A stretch of 64,000 nucleotides of DNA, from positions 2,046,001 through 2,110,000 of the forward strand of contig NZ_CP007509.1 of the NCBI RefSeq assembly GCF_000661915.1, read 5' to 3'. Position numbers and translations under genes: made by a program. Below are positions 7,492-16,098 of the stretch, one piece after another. The first letter of the stretch is position 1, and each line of letters starts with the position of its first letter. The stretch comes from Stutzerimonas decontaminans (GTDB lineage: Bacteria; Pseudomonadota; Gammaproteobacteria; Pseudomonadales; Pseudomonadaceae). A model generated the notes under the pieces. The model did no database searches. It was given only the letters and a program-made list of their open reading frames with translations, and was not told the DNA's origin.

Positions 7492-10400
7492 TCAGAACTG
7501 TTTTGAGAGCGTTCCAAGGGGGACTGCACCGCACACGAAGAAGGCCGGGCAGTTCGGGCAAGTGGTGTCCGACGCGTTAGTTTGGAACTGGCCGCCTCGG
7601 ATACCGCGGAAAATCTCGCCCAACTTTTCTTGGCGGTTGCTCAACTCTCTGGGACTGAGTTTCAACGGCTTGCTTTCAGCATCAGCCAGGTAGACCAGTT
7701 CCAGCTCGGCACCCGGGAATTCCGCCTGGGCGGCCAGGACAAATGCAGCAGCGCCGACGTCCTTGCTGTCACGGCTGGGCGCGTGGCCGGTTCTCACCCG
7801 GCGTATGGTCCGCTTTCCGTCTTTCACGAGAACATCATCCGGTGTTACCTCTATCTCATGGCCGTCGAGCACAATGCGGAGCGCGGTCGGTACTTCAACC
7901 TGGGCGTCAGCCCTCGACGCCAGGAAGTATCGGAGCATAGTGGCGGCCATCGCGCGGTAGTCATCGACGTAGCCATGATCGTGAAGTCCCTGAGCCGCGA
8001 ACGCTTGAGACAGCAACTCCTCCCACTCCCCCGTAAGAGAGTTTCCTTGCGCGACAATCCCCCGGTAGACCTCACGGATCGCTTCATGCATTTGCATAAA
8101 CGAACTCATGCGACGCCGGCCACCCACCTGAAGCAGGTGCGTGTAGAGGAATCGTCGTGCACACGACTCGTAAAGCGCGACCGCATCTGAGCTGAACCGC
8201 GGGGTTCCCGAGAAGACGATGGGTATTTGCGCCTCGTCCGGGGCGGGAGGCAAAACGGTAGTGGGCGTGACAGCGCGCCGTTGGACAGGGCCAATCCTAT
8301 CCAGGAACTGCGACAGAGGTCTGGACTGCCCATTCGATTTCGAGGTCGCTCCGTAGAACGCCAAGCGGGTCTTCGCCCGGGACATTGCGACGTAGAACAA
8401 GCACTCCTGCTCTTCGTTGTGGGCCGCTCGTGTAATGTCCTCCGCGCTTCCTTGACCACCTGCGACCATCCCTGCGGGTGGCGGGCACTTGGATGTCCGA
8501 AGCGCCCCGGGGATGGAATCCTTGTTGACGCCGGCAATGTGAACAGCTGGAAACTCCAACCCTTTTGAACCGTGAATCGTCATCAGGCGGACGGCATCAA
8601 TCCCCTGAGCCGCTGCAGGTAGCTGCCTTAAGTCTCTATCGTCCCTGAGCCGCAGCAGCTTCCTCACGCGGTCGGAAAGCCGCTGGATCGGGAGTCCCTG
8701 GCCGTTCGGCTGCACCCGCACGAAGTTCATGAACTGCCAGATTGCTATGCCCTGCGCTTGGTCCGAGACGCTGGCTGAAGAGGCGATGCGGGCTGCCTGT
8801 CTAGTCCGGTCGAGTAGAAGGGTTGCCAGCACGATCCAGGGTTGCGAGGTTTCGTCGAAGCCAGCAAGAGCCGCCTTGAGTGAAGACAGCCCAGCCTGAC
8901 CTGCAGGCGTCAACTCAGCTGGAGCGCTAAGTCGCCAAGCGCCAGGTTCTGCGTCGGTACCCTTTAGATGCTCAAAAACCCGGACGGCGTCTTCCAAACC
9001 CATGGAAAATTCTGGCCAGCAAGCAGTCCGGATCAGCCCCATCGCGCGCCGATCTACGAGAAGCGACAGCGCCGCGATCAGGTCCTTCACTTCCGGGCGT
9101 TCAAACAGGCTGCCCAGAAAGAGCACTGGAATCCCGGCGCGCTCAAGCTCACGCCCGACGTCCGACAGCCGGTCGTTGCCGCGGCAAAGGACTGCCTGGT
9201 CCCGATACTGATATCCCGACTTACGAAGCTCTTGAATGCCATCCGCGATGGCCGAGGTCAACAGGGAGGTGCTGTCCACAGTAATGATCTCGGGCAACTT
9301 CCCGCTCGACTCTCGATCCGCCTCGAGCGCCTCCTCGCCATCAGCAGCGGACATGCCTGCAGCAAAAGCAGAAAAGGCATGGACAACTTCGGGGGTGGAG
9401 CGGTAGTTGATCTTCAGGCTGTCGCGTACCGCGCCCGGGAAATCTTGACGGCCGAAGCGTGCCATGTTGAACGAAGAGGCACCGCGGAACCGATAGATCG
9501 ACTGCTTTGCATCTCCTACCACCCAAAGGTTAGTGCCTGATGGCTTAAGTGCAGCAAGAAGCCGAACGCTACTGTGGTTCACGTCCTGGTATTCGTCGAC
9601 CAGAATGTGGTCATAGTCGCTCTGCAACTGCCTTCGAACGGCGTCATCGCTCTCCAGTAGTTGAACCGGGCGCATAACCAGGTCGCCAAAGTCGACACAC
9701 TGAGCAAGTGCTTTGAGCTCTTCATAGCGAGCGTAGACCTTGGCAACTTCTGCCGCTTTCTCCGCAGCCTCCACCTCGCTCGGGTTACTCGCCGCGTTAG
9801 CCATTGCATTGGCTAGCGCAAGATAGCCTGCCGCATCAACAACCTCATCCTTGGCGCGTGAGACCGCGGTCAGGATGTCAGCAGCCGTCTGAGATGGATC
9901 GAAAAGGTTGCGATAGTGGGTCAGGCCTAGCCTAGGAAATTCGTTTTCAAGCAGTTCTACTGCTTCGGTTCGGTCCATTAGGCGGGGATCGACCGGAAGG
10001 CCACATCGGTCGTTAAATCGTCTGAGGACGTCCAGTCCAAAGCTATGGAAGGTCCCAATGCAGAGAGCTGCGGCTTCCGCTGGCCGCTTTAGCGCAATCC
10101 GCTCGGACATCTCCGCAGCGGCCTTGTTCGAGAAGGTCAGGAGAAGGATACGTCTTGGATCTACCCCCTCATCCAACAGGCTCTCAACTCGCGCCACCAG
10201 CGTGCGGGTCTTCCCGGTGCCTGGTCCAGCTTGGAGAAGGAACGCGTCCCCGCGATGGTTGGCTGCTGTTTTTTGCTTCTCGTTGAGTGGAATTTCGACA
10301 GGCGCTTCTACAGCAACTACTGTCACAGGGGGGAGCAAAAGCGCATCAAGCATCTGCTGTGCGACGACCTCGAAGGGTGCACCCAACCGGTTTGCAATCT

Positions 10401-10878
10401 CCGAGCAGGTCTGGCCTTGAGTGACGTGCAAGTCGAAGACTCGCGACCGTGGCAGCAGCAACTCTCTCGCGAAGAGGTCCATCTGGACTTCTCGGCGCTG
10501 CCGTCGGCTGTAATCGACCACGCGCTCCATGCCAACTGGCGCGACCTCAGAGGTTCGCGCTGGATCGATTTGAAATGCTGACTCCTCCTCTTCCTCACCG
10601 TCGCCTAGCACGGCGTGCCCGATTTCATGGGCGACGAGAAAGGCTTGCTCGAACGGTGTTCCTAAGTCCTCATGAACAATCAGCGGCAAGGCGGCATCAA
10701 ACGTTGCGCGCGCCCCGTCCAGGATTGAAGCGCCAGGGAGGCACCTTTCAACCGTGATGCCCAACTTCTCCGCTATGTATTCGGCGAACTGATAAGGAGA
10801 CCATGGGTCGCTGCCGTGTTCGACTGCTTCATAATGCAAGCGCTTCGCGTGCTGTCGAGCGAGTTCTAGTTGGTCCAT
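7492..10878 (-). CDS. ImmA/IrrE peptidase fused to UvrD-type helicase with AddB-like C-terminus
   Basis: A 1,128-residue fusion. Residues 1-180 are an ImmA/IrrE metallopeptidase with HEIGH at 84-88 and a downstream Glu in FARELLLP. Residues 195-830 are an SF1A helicase: Walker A AGPGTGKT (217-224), LVDEYQDVNHSS, GDAKQSIYRFRGA, LMTIHGSKGLE and VAMSRAKTRL. The C-terminus resembles the iron-sulfur nuclease of AddB/Cas4: YESCARRF plus TCPNCPAFFVC supply four cysteines. The expected nuclease residues are replaced (TIRRVRTG where Asp/Glu-x-Lys is usual), so cleavage is doubtful. It sits between the regulators and the multiubiquitin gene, two bases after the former. Joining a peptidase and a helicase suggests sensing of DNA damage or replication stress, which is an inference. 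Confidence 0.85.
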   Translation of the reverse strand: MDQLELARQHAKRLHYEAVEHGSDPWSPYQFAEYIAEKLGITVERCLPGASILDGARATFDAALPLIVHEDLGTPFEQAFLVAHEIGHAVLGDGEEEEESAFQIDPARTSEVAPVGMERVVDYSRRQRREVQMDLFARELLLPRSRVFDLHVTQGQTCSEIANRLGAPFEVVAQQMLDALLLPPVTVVAVEAPVEIPLNEKQKTAANHRGDAFLLQAGPGTGKTRTLVARVESLLDEGVDPRRILLLTFSNKAAAEMSERIALKRPAEAAALCIGTFHSFGLDVLRRFNDRCGLPVDPRLMDRTEAVELLENEFPRLGLTHYRNLFDPSQTAADILTAVSRAKDEVVDAAGYLALANAMANAASNPSEVEAAEKAAEVAKVYARYEELKALAQCVDFGDLVMRPVQLLESDDAVRRQLQSDYDHILVDEYQDVNHSSVRLLAALKPSGTNLWVVGDAKQSIYRFRGASSFNMARFGRQDFPGAVRDSLKINYRSTPEVVHAFSAFAAGMSAADGEEALEADRESSGKLPEIITVDSTSLLTSAIADGIQELRKSGYQYRDQAVLCRGNDRLSDVGRELERAGIPVLFLGSLFERPEVKDLIAALSLLVDRRAMGLIRTACWPEFSMGLEDAVRVFEHLKGTDAEPGAWRLSAPAELTPAGQAGLSSLKAALAGFDETSQPWIVLATLLLDRTRQAARIASSASVSDQAQGIAIWQFMNFVRVQPNGQGLPIQRLSDRVRKLLRLRDDRDLRQLPAAAQGIDAVRLMTIHGSKGLEFPAVHIAGVNKDSIPGALRTSKCPPPAGMVAGGQGSAEDITRAAHNEEQECLFYVAMSRAKTRLAFYGATSKSNGQSRPLSQFLDRIGPVQRRAVTPTTVLPPAPDEAQIPIVFSGTPRFSSDAVALYESCARRFLYTHLLQVGGRRRMSSFMQMHEAIREVYRGIVAQGNSLTGEWEELLSQAFAAQGLHDHGYVDDYRAMAATMLRYFLASRADAQVEVPTALRIVLDGHEIEVTPDDVLVKDGKRTIRRVRTGHAPSRDSKDVGAAAFVLAAQAEFPGAELELVYLADAESKPLKLSPRELSNRQEKLGEIFRGIRGGQFQTNASDTTCPNCPAFFVCGAVPLGTLSKQF

Positions 10879-10880
10879 GG

Positions 10881-11450
10881 TCAGTCATCGCCGTGGAGCA
10901 GCCGTGAAATGCGTTCCTCATCCATTCCCGCCTCTCTTAAAAGGCGTTCAAGCGGGACTTTCTCGGCCGGGGCTGGCTTGTCATCCGACTTGTTTGCACG
11001 AAGCGCTGATGCCTGCGCAGGCAAGAGGAGAAACGACTGAACAACAGAGACTGATGTTTGTAGCGCGTTAGCTAAGCGTTCGAGGAACCGGCTTGGCAAC
11101 GTCGTAACATCTATTCGTCGCTCGCTAATGGCGACTCCGACCTGCATGGGTAATCCAAGAGCTTTGGCTGCTGCAGCGAAGGTCCTTGGCGAGGCGGTCT
11201 GCAGGATTTCCACTGTGACTGCAGATTCGCGAAGCCGGACCATTTTAGCGCTCACGGCAGCAAGCTCTTGCGCGCTGAGCGGAAGGTCCTCGTCGACTTG
11301 CCGGGAAAGCTCTCTGGCGAGGTCGACTAGGTCAGCAGCGAACTGGGGATAGTCGGCTAGATACTTTTTGAGGACCTCGGACCCTGGCTCGAAATCCATC
11401 GCGAAAGCGTTCATGACGTCTTCGCTAGAAATTGGTGAACGCTTAATCAT
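10881..11450 (-). CDS. Helix-rich regulatory protein paired with the sigma-like factor
   Basis: A 189-residue cytoplasmic protein starting in a TGATG overlap with the sigma-like gene upstream, so the two are coupled. The centre resembles an XRE/antitoxin-type helical region: LGLPMQVGVAISERRI, TTLPSRFLERLANALQTSV. A short C-terminal helix (VPLERLLREAGMDEERISRLLHGDD) could bind a partner. By position it could be an anti-sigma factor, an antitoxin-like regulator or a substrate of the ImmA peptidase encoded next, as ImmA-type peptidases commonly cleave a co-encoded XRE repressor. No function can be assigned firmly. Confidence 0.6.
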   Translation of the reverse strand: MIKRSPISSEDVMNAFAMDFEPGSEVLKKYLADYPQFAADLVDLARELSRQVDEDLPLSAQELAAVSAKMVRLRESAVTVEILQTASPRTFAAAAKALGLPMQVGVAISERRIDVTTLPSRFLERLANALQTSVSVVQSFLLLPAQASALRANKSDDKPAPAEKVPLERLLREAGMDEERISRLLHGDD

Positions 11451-12214
11451 CACAGTTTTCCCTTGCGTTCAAGGCGCAGTCGCAGAGTCGCAAAGGCCTT
11501 GTCGCGGTGTGTACGGATGGTTTTCTCGCTCTTGCCCAGTGCTTTGCTTATGGTCACGACAGAGGGGTCTTGCGAGTCGATGGGAATCTCTTGGCGCCAC
11601 ATTTCGACGATTCTTCGTTGGAGTTCAGGCAGGCTATCAATCTCTTCGTCGAGCCGTAGCCGGTAAACTTTTTCATCGAGCTCGCTGGGATCAAAAGGAT
11701 CGTAGCCACCAATTGCCTCCTCCTGGGCGTTGTAAGCACCATCCTCCTCTGTATCCAGCTCTTCCATCTGGCGATCACGCTTCCAATGGCGATCACTGGC
11801 ATCCTTTCGGTCTTTGGCGATGGCCGAGTTAAAGTTGATCTCGTAGTAATCCAAGCGGTCGTCATAGGACGCTCGATCGCTGAGCAGTAGGTCAACGAAA
11901 TGGTCGACGACATCATCTCGGATGTTTGTCTTGATAAGTGAGGCTGCCTCCTCAGCACGAGGCAGGAGACGGTAAACACGCTGGAGTAGAAGCTCAGTTA
12001 GCCTTTCGCGGTGCATCCCGGCTCCTACGGTCCGCACAAAGTGCACCAACACTTCCGGTGAAACAAAGCCGGGGGAGGTGCGAGAGCAAATGGACGCTCT
12101 GCGCTCAAGCTCGGACGAGCTAACGGACGTCAACTCTTGAATTTCAGCTTCGACGGCAGGACGCCGGTGATACAACGTTCCATCAAGTTTGATCTTGCGA
12201 AGGGGGCGCGCCAC
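11450..12214 (-). CDS. Sigma-70-like transcription factor heading the ubiquitin-like operon
   Basis: A 254-residue protein with a GTG start at 12214 preceded five bases upstream by AAAGGAG. The C-terminus matches sigma-70 region 4: LPELQRRIVEMWRQEIPIDSQDPS, then VVTISKALGKSEKTIRTHRDKAF, a helix-turn-helix. The middle (about 85-150) is helical and acidic and could be a diverged region 2 (INFNSAIAKDRKDASDRHWKRDRQMEE). It is the first gene of a co-directional operon ending at 5052. A dedicated sigma-like factor at the head suggests the operon switches itself on when the factor is released. It may instead be a non-sigma activator with a sigma-4 fold. Confidence 0.7.
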   Translation of the reverse strand: MARPLRKIKLDGTLYHRRPAVEAEIQELTSVSSSELERRASICSRTSPGFVSPEVLVHFVRTVGAGMHRERLTELLLQRVYRLLPRAEEAASLIKTNIRDDVVDHFVDLLLSDRASYDDRLDYYEINFNSAIAKDRKDASDRHWKRDRQMEELDTEEDGAYNAQEEAIGGYDPFDPSELDEKVYRLRLDEEIDSLPELQRRIVEMWRQEIPIDSQDPSVVTISKALGKSEKTIRTHRDKAFATLRLRLERKGKL

Positions 12215-12329
12215 GGCTACTCCTTTATCACGTGCTCAAGCCCCTTTTATTGAGAGGCCCCTTTCAGAATGTAACACCAGTGAACTGCTTGATGGTGCTG
12301 CTAGGCGGCTAACCAAGCTTGCCGGTCCC
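12215..12329 (-). promoter_or_regulatory. Probable promoter region of the ubiquitin-like operon
   Basis: This 115-bp gap upstream of the sigma-like gene contains two direct copies of GCCCCTTT (12240-12247 and 12257-12264, plus strand) 17 bp apart. Read on the minus strand they are AAAGGGGC boxes just upstream of the ribosome-binding site. They may be operator or promoter elements; no standard -35/-10 pair is convincing. Confidence 0.35.
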
Positions 12330-12503
12330 CCCATCTTCGCAGCATTCGCGGGAGCGATGCTCCTTGGCGAAACCTTGGATGGAAGAACCCTGGCCGGTGC
12401 AGCTCTCATCTTTTCAGCTCTGCTGATCGCCGAGATTGATGTACCCAAGTTCTTATCCCGCCTGCTGCGCGCCCTGTTTGCCCCGTGGGCTAGGCGCCAA
12501 TGA
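12330..12503 (+). pseudogene. Duplicated 3' end of the EamA transporter gene
   Basis: The frame encodes the last 57 residues of the EamA protein (from IFAAFAGAMLLGE to WARRQ) and its stop, identical to the intact gene at 1692-2615. There is no upstream transporter sequence: the frame before 12330 belongs to island DNA. It is therefore a truncated duplicate created when the island arose, not a functional gene. Confidence 0.9.
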
Positions 12504-12564
12504 GTATTTGGATGGAATTCTGTGGAGGCTTTGGTCGGTAGCTGCCGGAGGCAGCATTTGGCCG
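12330..12564 (+). repeat. Right 235-bp direct repeat bounding the island
   Basis: Second copy of the repeat at 2442-2676, 234 of 235 bases identical and in the same orientation. Identity stops abruptly after GGCCG at 12564. It marks the right boundary of the 9.9-kb island. Confidence 0.95.
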
Positions 12565-12683
12565 AAGCCGGCCAATAATCACAGCCCCCCGCGTCAGCGA
12601 TGAGTGCCCCCTGGGTCGAGACGGTACCGGCCGGCTCGATGTGCAGCACGCCAGCGCGACCCGGCCCAGCCGGGGGACGCCAA

Positions 12684-12741
12684 TCTTTTGCTCTTTTGCT
12701 CTTTTGCTCTTTTGCTCTTTTGCTCTTTTGCTCTTCTGCTC
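12684..12741 (+). repeat. Octanucleotide tandem repeat (TCTTTTGC)n
   Basis: Seven consecutive near-perfect copies of TCTTTTGC, the last with a C substitution. The unit is not a multiple of three and lies in DNA without a supported gene, about 160 bp upstream of the helicase remnant. Tracts like this can vary by slipped-strand mispairing. The rest of 12565-12900 shows no gene. Confidence 0.9.
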
Positions 12742-12900
12742 TTTCTCTTCCGCTCTCCGTTCCAGTCTTAGGGGGTTATCGACACCCGTCGGAAACCCCC
12801 ACACCCACACCCCACCGCGACTTCACGCACCTACCTACACCGAGCGTTTGCCGCTACAGTGCCGATAGCCCCGTAGTCTGTTGCAAGGATCGCCGTCCGG

Positions 12901-13281
12901 ATGGCTTCACCGTCTCAACCGAAAAGCCTGATCTTCGATCTGGAAGTCGCCCCCGGCAAAGCCGACCAACCCGACCGCATCTTCATGGTCGGTGCCCTGC
13001 GCCCCGATACGGGCGAGGAACTCGAACGCAAGGTCGACAAGGACCTGCCCGGCGTTCTCGACGCCCTGGACAGTCTGGGGCAGGGCGCAAGCTTCGTGCT
13101 CGGCCACAACGACATCGACCATGACCTGCCGATCCTCAAACAGCAGGCCCCTGAGCTTGCCTTGCACCAGCTCCCGGTGATCGACACCCTGCGCCTGTCG
13201 CCCCTGGTCTTTTCCCCAAAACCCGTATCACCGCCTGGTCCGCGCAGCGATCTGCGCGAGTCGAACGCTCCAGCCGAATGA
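12901..13281 (+). pseudogene. N-terminal remnant of an exonuclease-helicase (RecQ-type) gene
   Basis: The frame encodes a DnaQ-like 3'-5' exonuclease N-terminus: SLIFDLEVAPG, a GHNDIDHDLPIL metal-binding segment and DTLRLSPLVF. This layout is known at the front of large defence-associated RecQ-family helicases of more than 1,500 residues. After PLVF the reading frame slips: in the next frame the sequence continues KNPYHRLV, as in full-length relatives, and similarity ends near 13240. The gene is therefore both frameshifted and cut off, with no helicase motifs left. It marks an older defence locus overwritten by the next island. Confidence 0.7.
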
Positions 13282-13337
13282 CCGGTCGGCACGCTCCGTT
13301 AAACCGTAGTAGTTCTGAAGGAAGCCGAATCCCGCCC

Positions 13338-14537
13338 ATGTCGTTCTTGATCAACCCCTCTTTCTCCACGGTCTTCACGCAGTTCCTGAGGCGCGTCCTC
13401 CATCACTGGACGCCGGTCACCGTCACCCTGGCCTTCGCCGCCACGACCCTCAGCGGACTCAACCTCTACCTCTATACGCAGGTCATAGGTCGTCCTGACC
13501 TGTTTTTGCCGGCGCTCGAATCCGGGGCTTCGCTCGCTGCGTGGCTGTTCATCGTGCTGCCGATCATGGCGGGCTATCTGTTCATTCTGACCAGTACCGG
13601 CTGGCTGTACGGTTTGTGCGTTTCGATGCTTGGCAGACGCCGCCGACATCTCGGTCAGGCGGCCCAGAGACTGCTGCTTCCGGTAGTTGCCGGCTCGCTG
13701 GCATTCGTGGTGCTTGTCTTCTTTTGCCCGGACTGGCTGGGCGCGTCGGGATCCGTTGCGTTTGTCATCGCGGCTACGGTGCTGGGTCTTGTCGCCACGT
13801 ATGCCCTGTCGCCGCGCTTCAGACTGCTCGTGGCTCTGGCCGCGGGCCGGAAATGGAGCTGGGCAAAACTCGGCTTTCTATCCTGTGTGGCAATGCTGCT
13901 GGTCTGTACCGTCCTGGCTGCGACCTTTTCCATTTCACTGATACTTGCGTCCTACATCGGAGAGGATACAAACGACGCGGTTCGCTTTGTGGCAACGCTG
14001 AGCTTCTTCACCCAGGTCCTGAGCCTTGCGCCGGCCTTCGTTTTTTTTACCGTGCGCGGCAGCCTGTATAGGCGGCTTGTCATCGGCTTTACGGTAACGG
14101 TGCTTCTGTTTCTTGCATTTCTCCTGGTCGCGCGCGGCGCGGCGTCGAGCGTTTCGCATGCAGCGGCGGGCAAGCTTGAACTGCGGCAGACGTTCACGGC
14201 CCGTTTCGTTCTCCCGCAGCGAATCGAACTGGATGACCTCGACAGTCTCCTCTGGCATACGCGACTTGCTCGGGACGGTCGGGTCGAGGTGTTGGCATAC
14301 CAGCTATTCGGCTTCGGCAATGTTCTGCTGCTCTGTCCGGGCAGCCTCCTCAGGTCGGAGCTCCATCGCCTGCCTCGCTATTCAAGGCAGTGCCTCAGAA
14401 CCAGTCCCGAGGAGGTTGAGCGCAAGCCTATCCGGTTCGGGTATTCTCGTGCGGGCGACCCGGCACCCTGGCGAGCACATGCGGAGCGTCTCGCCGGTAG
14501 GGCATCGGCATTTCGTACCGAGGCGGTTGCCAGATAG
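13338..14537 (+). CDS. Multi-pass inner-membrane protein of unknown function
   Basis: A 399-residue protein from ATG 13338 (MSFLINPSFSTVF). About eight hydrophobic segments occupy residues 20-285, for example VTVTLAFAATTLSGLNLYLY, LFIVLPIMAGYLFILTSTGW and TVTVLLFLAFLLVARGAA. A soluble C-terminal part of about 110 residues follows (ELRQTFTARFVLPQRIELDDLDSLLWHTRL). No transporter family was recognised. It precedes a second unknown gene and the Vsr/methyltransferase cluster, so it may belong to the same island or be cargo. It begins just after the break of the helicase remnant. Confidence 0.65.
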   Translation: MSFLINPSFSTVFTQFLRRVLHHWTPVTVTLAFAATTLSGLNLYLYTQVIGRPDLFLPALESGASLAAWLFIVLPIMAGYLFILTSTGWLYGLCVSMLGRRRRHLGQAAQRLLLPVVAGSLAFVVLVFFCPDWLGASGSVAFVIAATVLGLVATYALSPRFRLLVALAAGRKWSWAKLGFLSCVAMLLVCTVLAATFSISLILASYIGEDTNDAVRFVATLSFFTQVLSLAPAFVFFTVRGSLYRRLVIGFTVTVLLFLAFLLVARGAASSVSHAAAGKLELRQTFTARFVLPQRIELDDLDSLLWHTRLARDGRVEVLAYQLFGFGNVLLLCPGSLLRSELHRLPRYSRQCLRTSPEEVERKPIRFGYSRAGDPAPWRAHAERLAGRASAFRTEAVAR

Positions 14538-14661
14538 GCCCTGCGGCCTCCGTTTATCGGCGTGTCGGCCATGAAAGGCCGGAGCGCGCGTCCCCTGTGC
14601 TGGGATATGTCAAAATGCCATTCTTGAAAGTGTTGGTCCGGGTATTAGAAGTGGCAGGGCA

Positions 14662-15624
14662 ATGGGATTGACGGTCAAGGTGATGTCGCGGGGCAGGGTG
14701 ATCGATCGCATTGCCAGCTCCGTACGAATGGAATCGGGTAGTCCGGTCGTTTCCTATCGGGAGCGCCTGTGGCCGGTCGTGGACGGCTGCATCGATTTGG
14801 ACGAGGGTCATTCCGGGCATGATGCGCACCGGCACGAATGGGCGCAGCTTGTGGAGCGTCTTCTGCCGCAGCCGCTTCCCGAGCGGATCGAACACTGCAA
14901 CGCTCTGCTGGAAACGCGCTTCAGGGCATCCCTGCCCCGGGGCGTCGTGCAGGCAATCTGCTCCCTGGCATCGTTGCGCCTCGAACGGCAGGCGCGGGAG
15001 CTGCTGGTCGACTTTCTAAGCGAGAAGCACGACTCGACGCGCCTGCGCAGGCTTCTCCAGCTTCAGCTGCTTTTCATGGAGCGTACCGGCAGGCCCGAGA
15101 AGCCTGCGGTCCCTTCGGCAGCTTCCATCCCGGACGCGGCTGCGGAAGCTCCGCCGGAGGATTCCGACTGGCTATGGGCGGCGGCCGAGGACCCGGTGAA
15201 ACCGGAGGTTGACGACACGGCACTCAGACGGGCTGCGCAGCAGATGCAGGCGGACATCGGCCGCCACATCGCGCTCGAGTCGGGAGAGGCCATACCGGGC
15301 TTCGACGATACGGGCGACGCGTCATGGCCGCAGGAACCGTCCGACACACCGGCGGCCGAGAGCGGATCGGAAAGCGAAAGAAGACTCTTGGAGAGAACCG
15401 CGAGGCTCGGCCCGGTGGCGCTGGATCTGCTGAGGTACTTTTCGGACAACCCCGGGGACCATGCGTCCCATGCACAGCAGGTGCTTGGCCACCCGCTCGC
15501 GGAAATCAACCGTCTCCTGGCCGGCAGTCTCGGCCACTACGTAAAAAGGGGCTCCGCCGGCGGATGGGAGTGTCACCCATGGACCAGCGATGTGCTCGAC
15601 GCACTGGACGGAGCGCCCTCATGA
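14662..15624 (+). CDS. Hypothetical protein upstream of vsr/dcm
   Basis: A 320-residue soluble protein. The N-terminal 150 residues are mixed alpha/beta and helical (ARELLVDFLSEKHDSTRLRRLLQLQLLFMER). A central Pro/Ala/Glu/Asp-rich linker (about 155-240) is probably disordered. A C-terminal winged-helix-like segment follows (LGPVALDLLRYFSDNPGDHASHAQQVLGHPLAEINRLLAGSLGHYVKR). No family was recognised; a DNA-binding accessory factor is possible. It converges on the vsr gene with 22 bp between the stops. The preceding gap (14538-14661) holds nothing obvious. Confidence 0.6.
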   Translation: MGLTVKVMSRGRVIDRIASSVRMESGSPVVSYRERLWPVVDGCIDLDEGHSGHDAHRHEWAQLVERLLPQPLPERIEHCNALLETRFRASLPRGVVQAICSLASLRLERQARELLVDFLSEKHDSTRLRRLLQLQLLFMERTGRPEKPAVPSAASIPDAAAEAPPEDSDWLWAAAEDPVKPEVDDTALRRAAQQMQADIGRHIALESGEAIPGFDDTGDASWPQEPSDTPAAESGSESERRLLERTARLGPVALDLLRYFSDNPGDHASHAQQVLGHPLAEINRLLAGSLGHYVKRGSAGGWECHPWTSDVLDALDGAPS

Positions 15625-15646
15625 CATGTGCCGGAATGAACATGCG

Positions 15647-16069
15647 TCATTCGTTCGGGGATGCGGCCTTCAGCGCCTGCAGCAGTTCGGGCAGCGCGGT
15701 CTCGGGTTTCCGCAGGTCGCACTCCCAAACGACGATTACCCTCCAGCCGGCCCCGCGCAGCGCCGCAACGGCGTGTCGGTCCCTCGCCGCGTTGCCTTCG
15801 AGTTTGGACGCCCAGAACTCGGGGCGGGTCTTCGGAAGGACTGCGTATCGACACCCCGCATGCCGGTGCCAGAAGCAGCCGTGTACAAATATACAGGTTC
15901 TCAGCCGAGGCAGTACAATGTCCGGATTTCCGGGAAGGTCCGCGCGATGAAGCCGGAAGCGGAATCCATGGGCATGCAGAAACCTGCGCACCAGCATTTC
16001 GGGCTTCGTGTCCTTCCCCCGTATGGTCGCCATCATGCGCGACCTGCGGGCGGGATCAACTATGTCCAT
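15647..16069 (-). CDS. vsr: Very short patch repair (Vsr) endonuclease
   Basis: A 140-residue protein with the full Vsr signature: MDIVDPARRSRMMATIRGKDTKPE at the N-terminus, GNPDIVLPR, then FVHGCFWHRHAGCRYAV with the zinc/catalytic site and VWECDL near the end. Vsr nicks T:G mismatches arising from deamination of 5-methylcytosine next to a Dcm-type methylase. It diverges from the methyltransferase gene with only 29 bp between the start codons, so the two share a control region. Length is normal for the family. Confidence 0.95.
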   Translation of the reverse strand: MDIVDPARRSRMMATIRGKDTKPEMLVRRFLHAHGFRFRLHRADLPGNPDIVLPRLRTCIFVHGCFWHRHAGCRYAVLPKTRPEFWASKLEGNAARDRHAVAALRGAGWRVIVVWECDLRKPETALPELLQALKAASPNE

Positions 16070-16098
16070 TTCGCCCCATTTCGATACAGCGTGGTTTC

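Noticed and set aside
2677..12329. Integrase or transposase inside the repeat-bounded island
   Set aside because: All genes of the island were assigned to other families and no recombinase motifs were found, so the island is not called an integrative element of a known type.
12684..12741. Possible CRISPR-like array
   Set aside because: The units are eight bases long and directly adjacent without spacers, so it is a simple tandem repeat.
15661..16098. Upstream extension of the methyltransferase frame
   Set aside because: It is antisense to vsr; motif I is correctly placed when translation starts at 16099.
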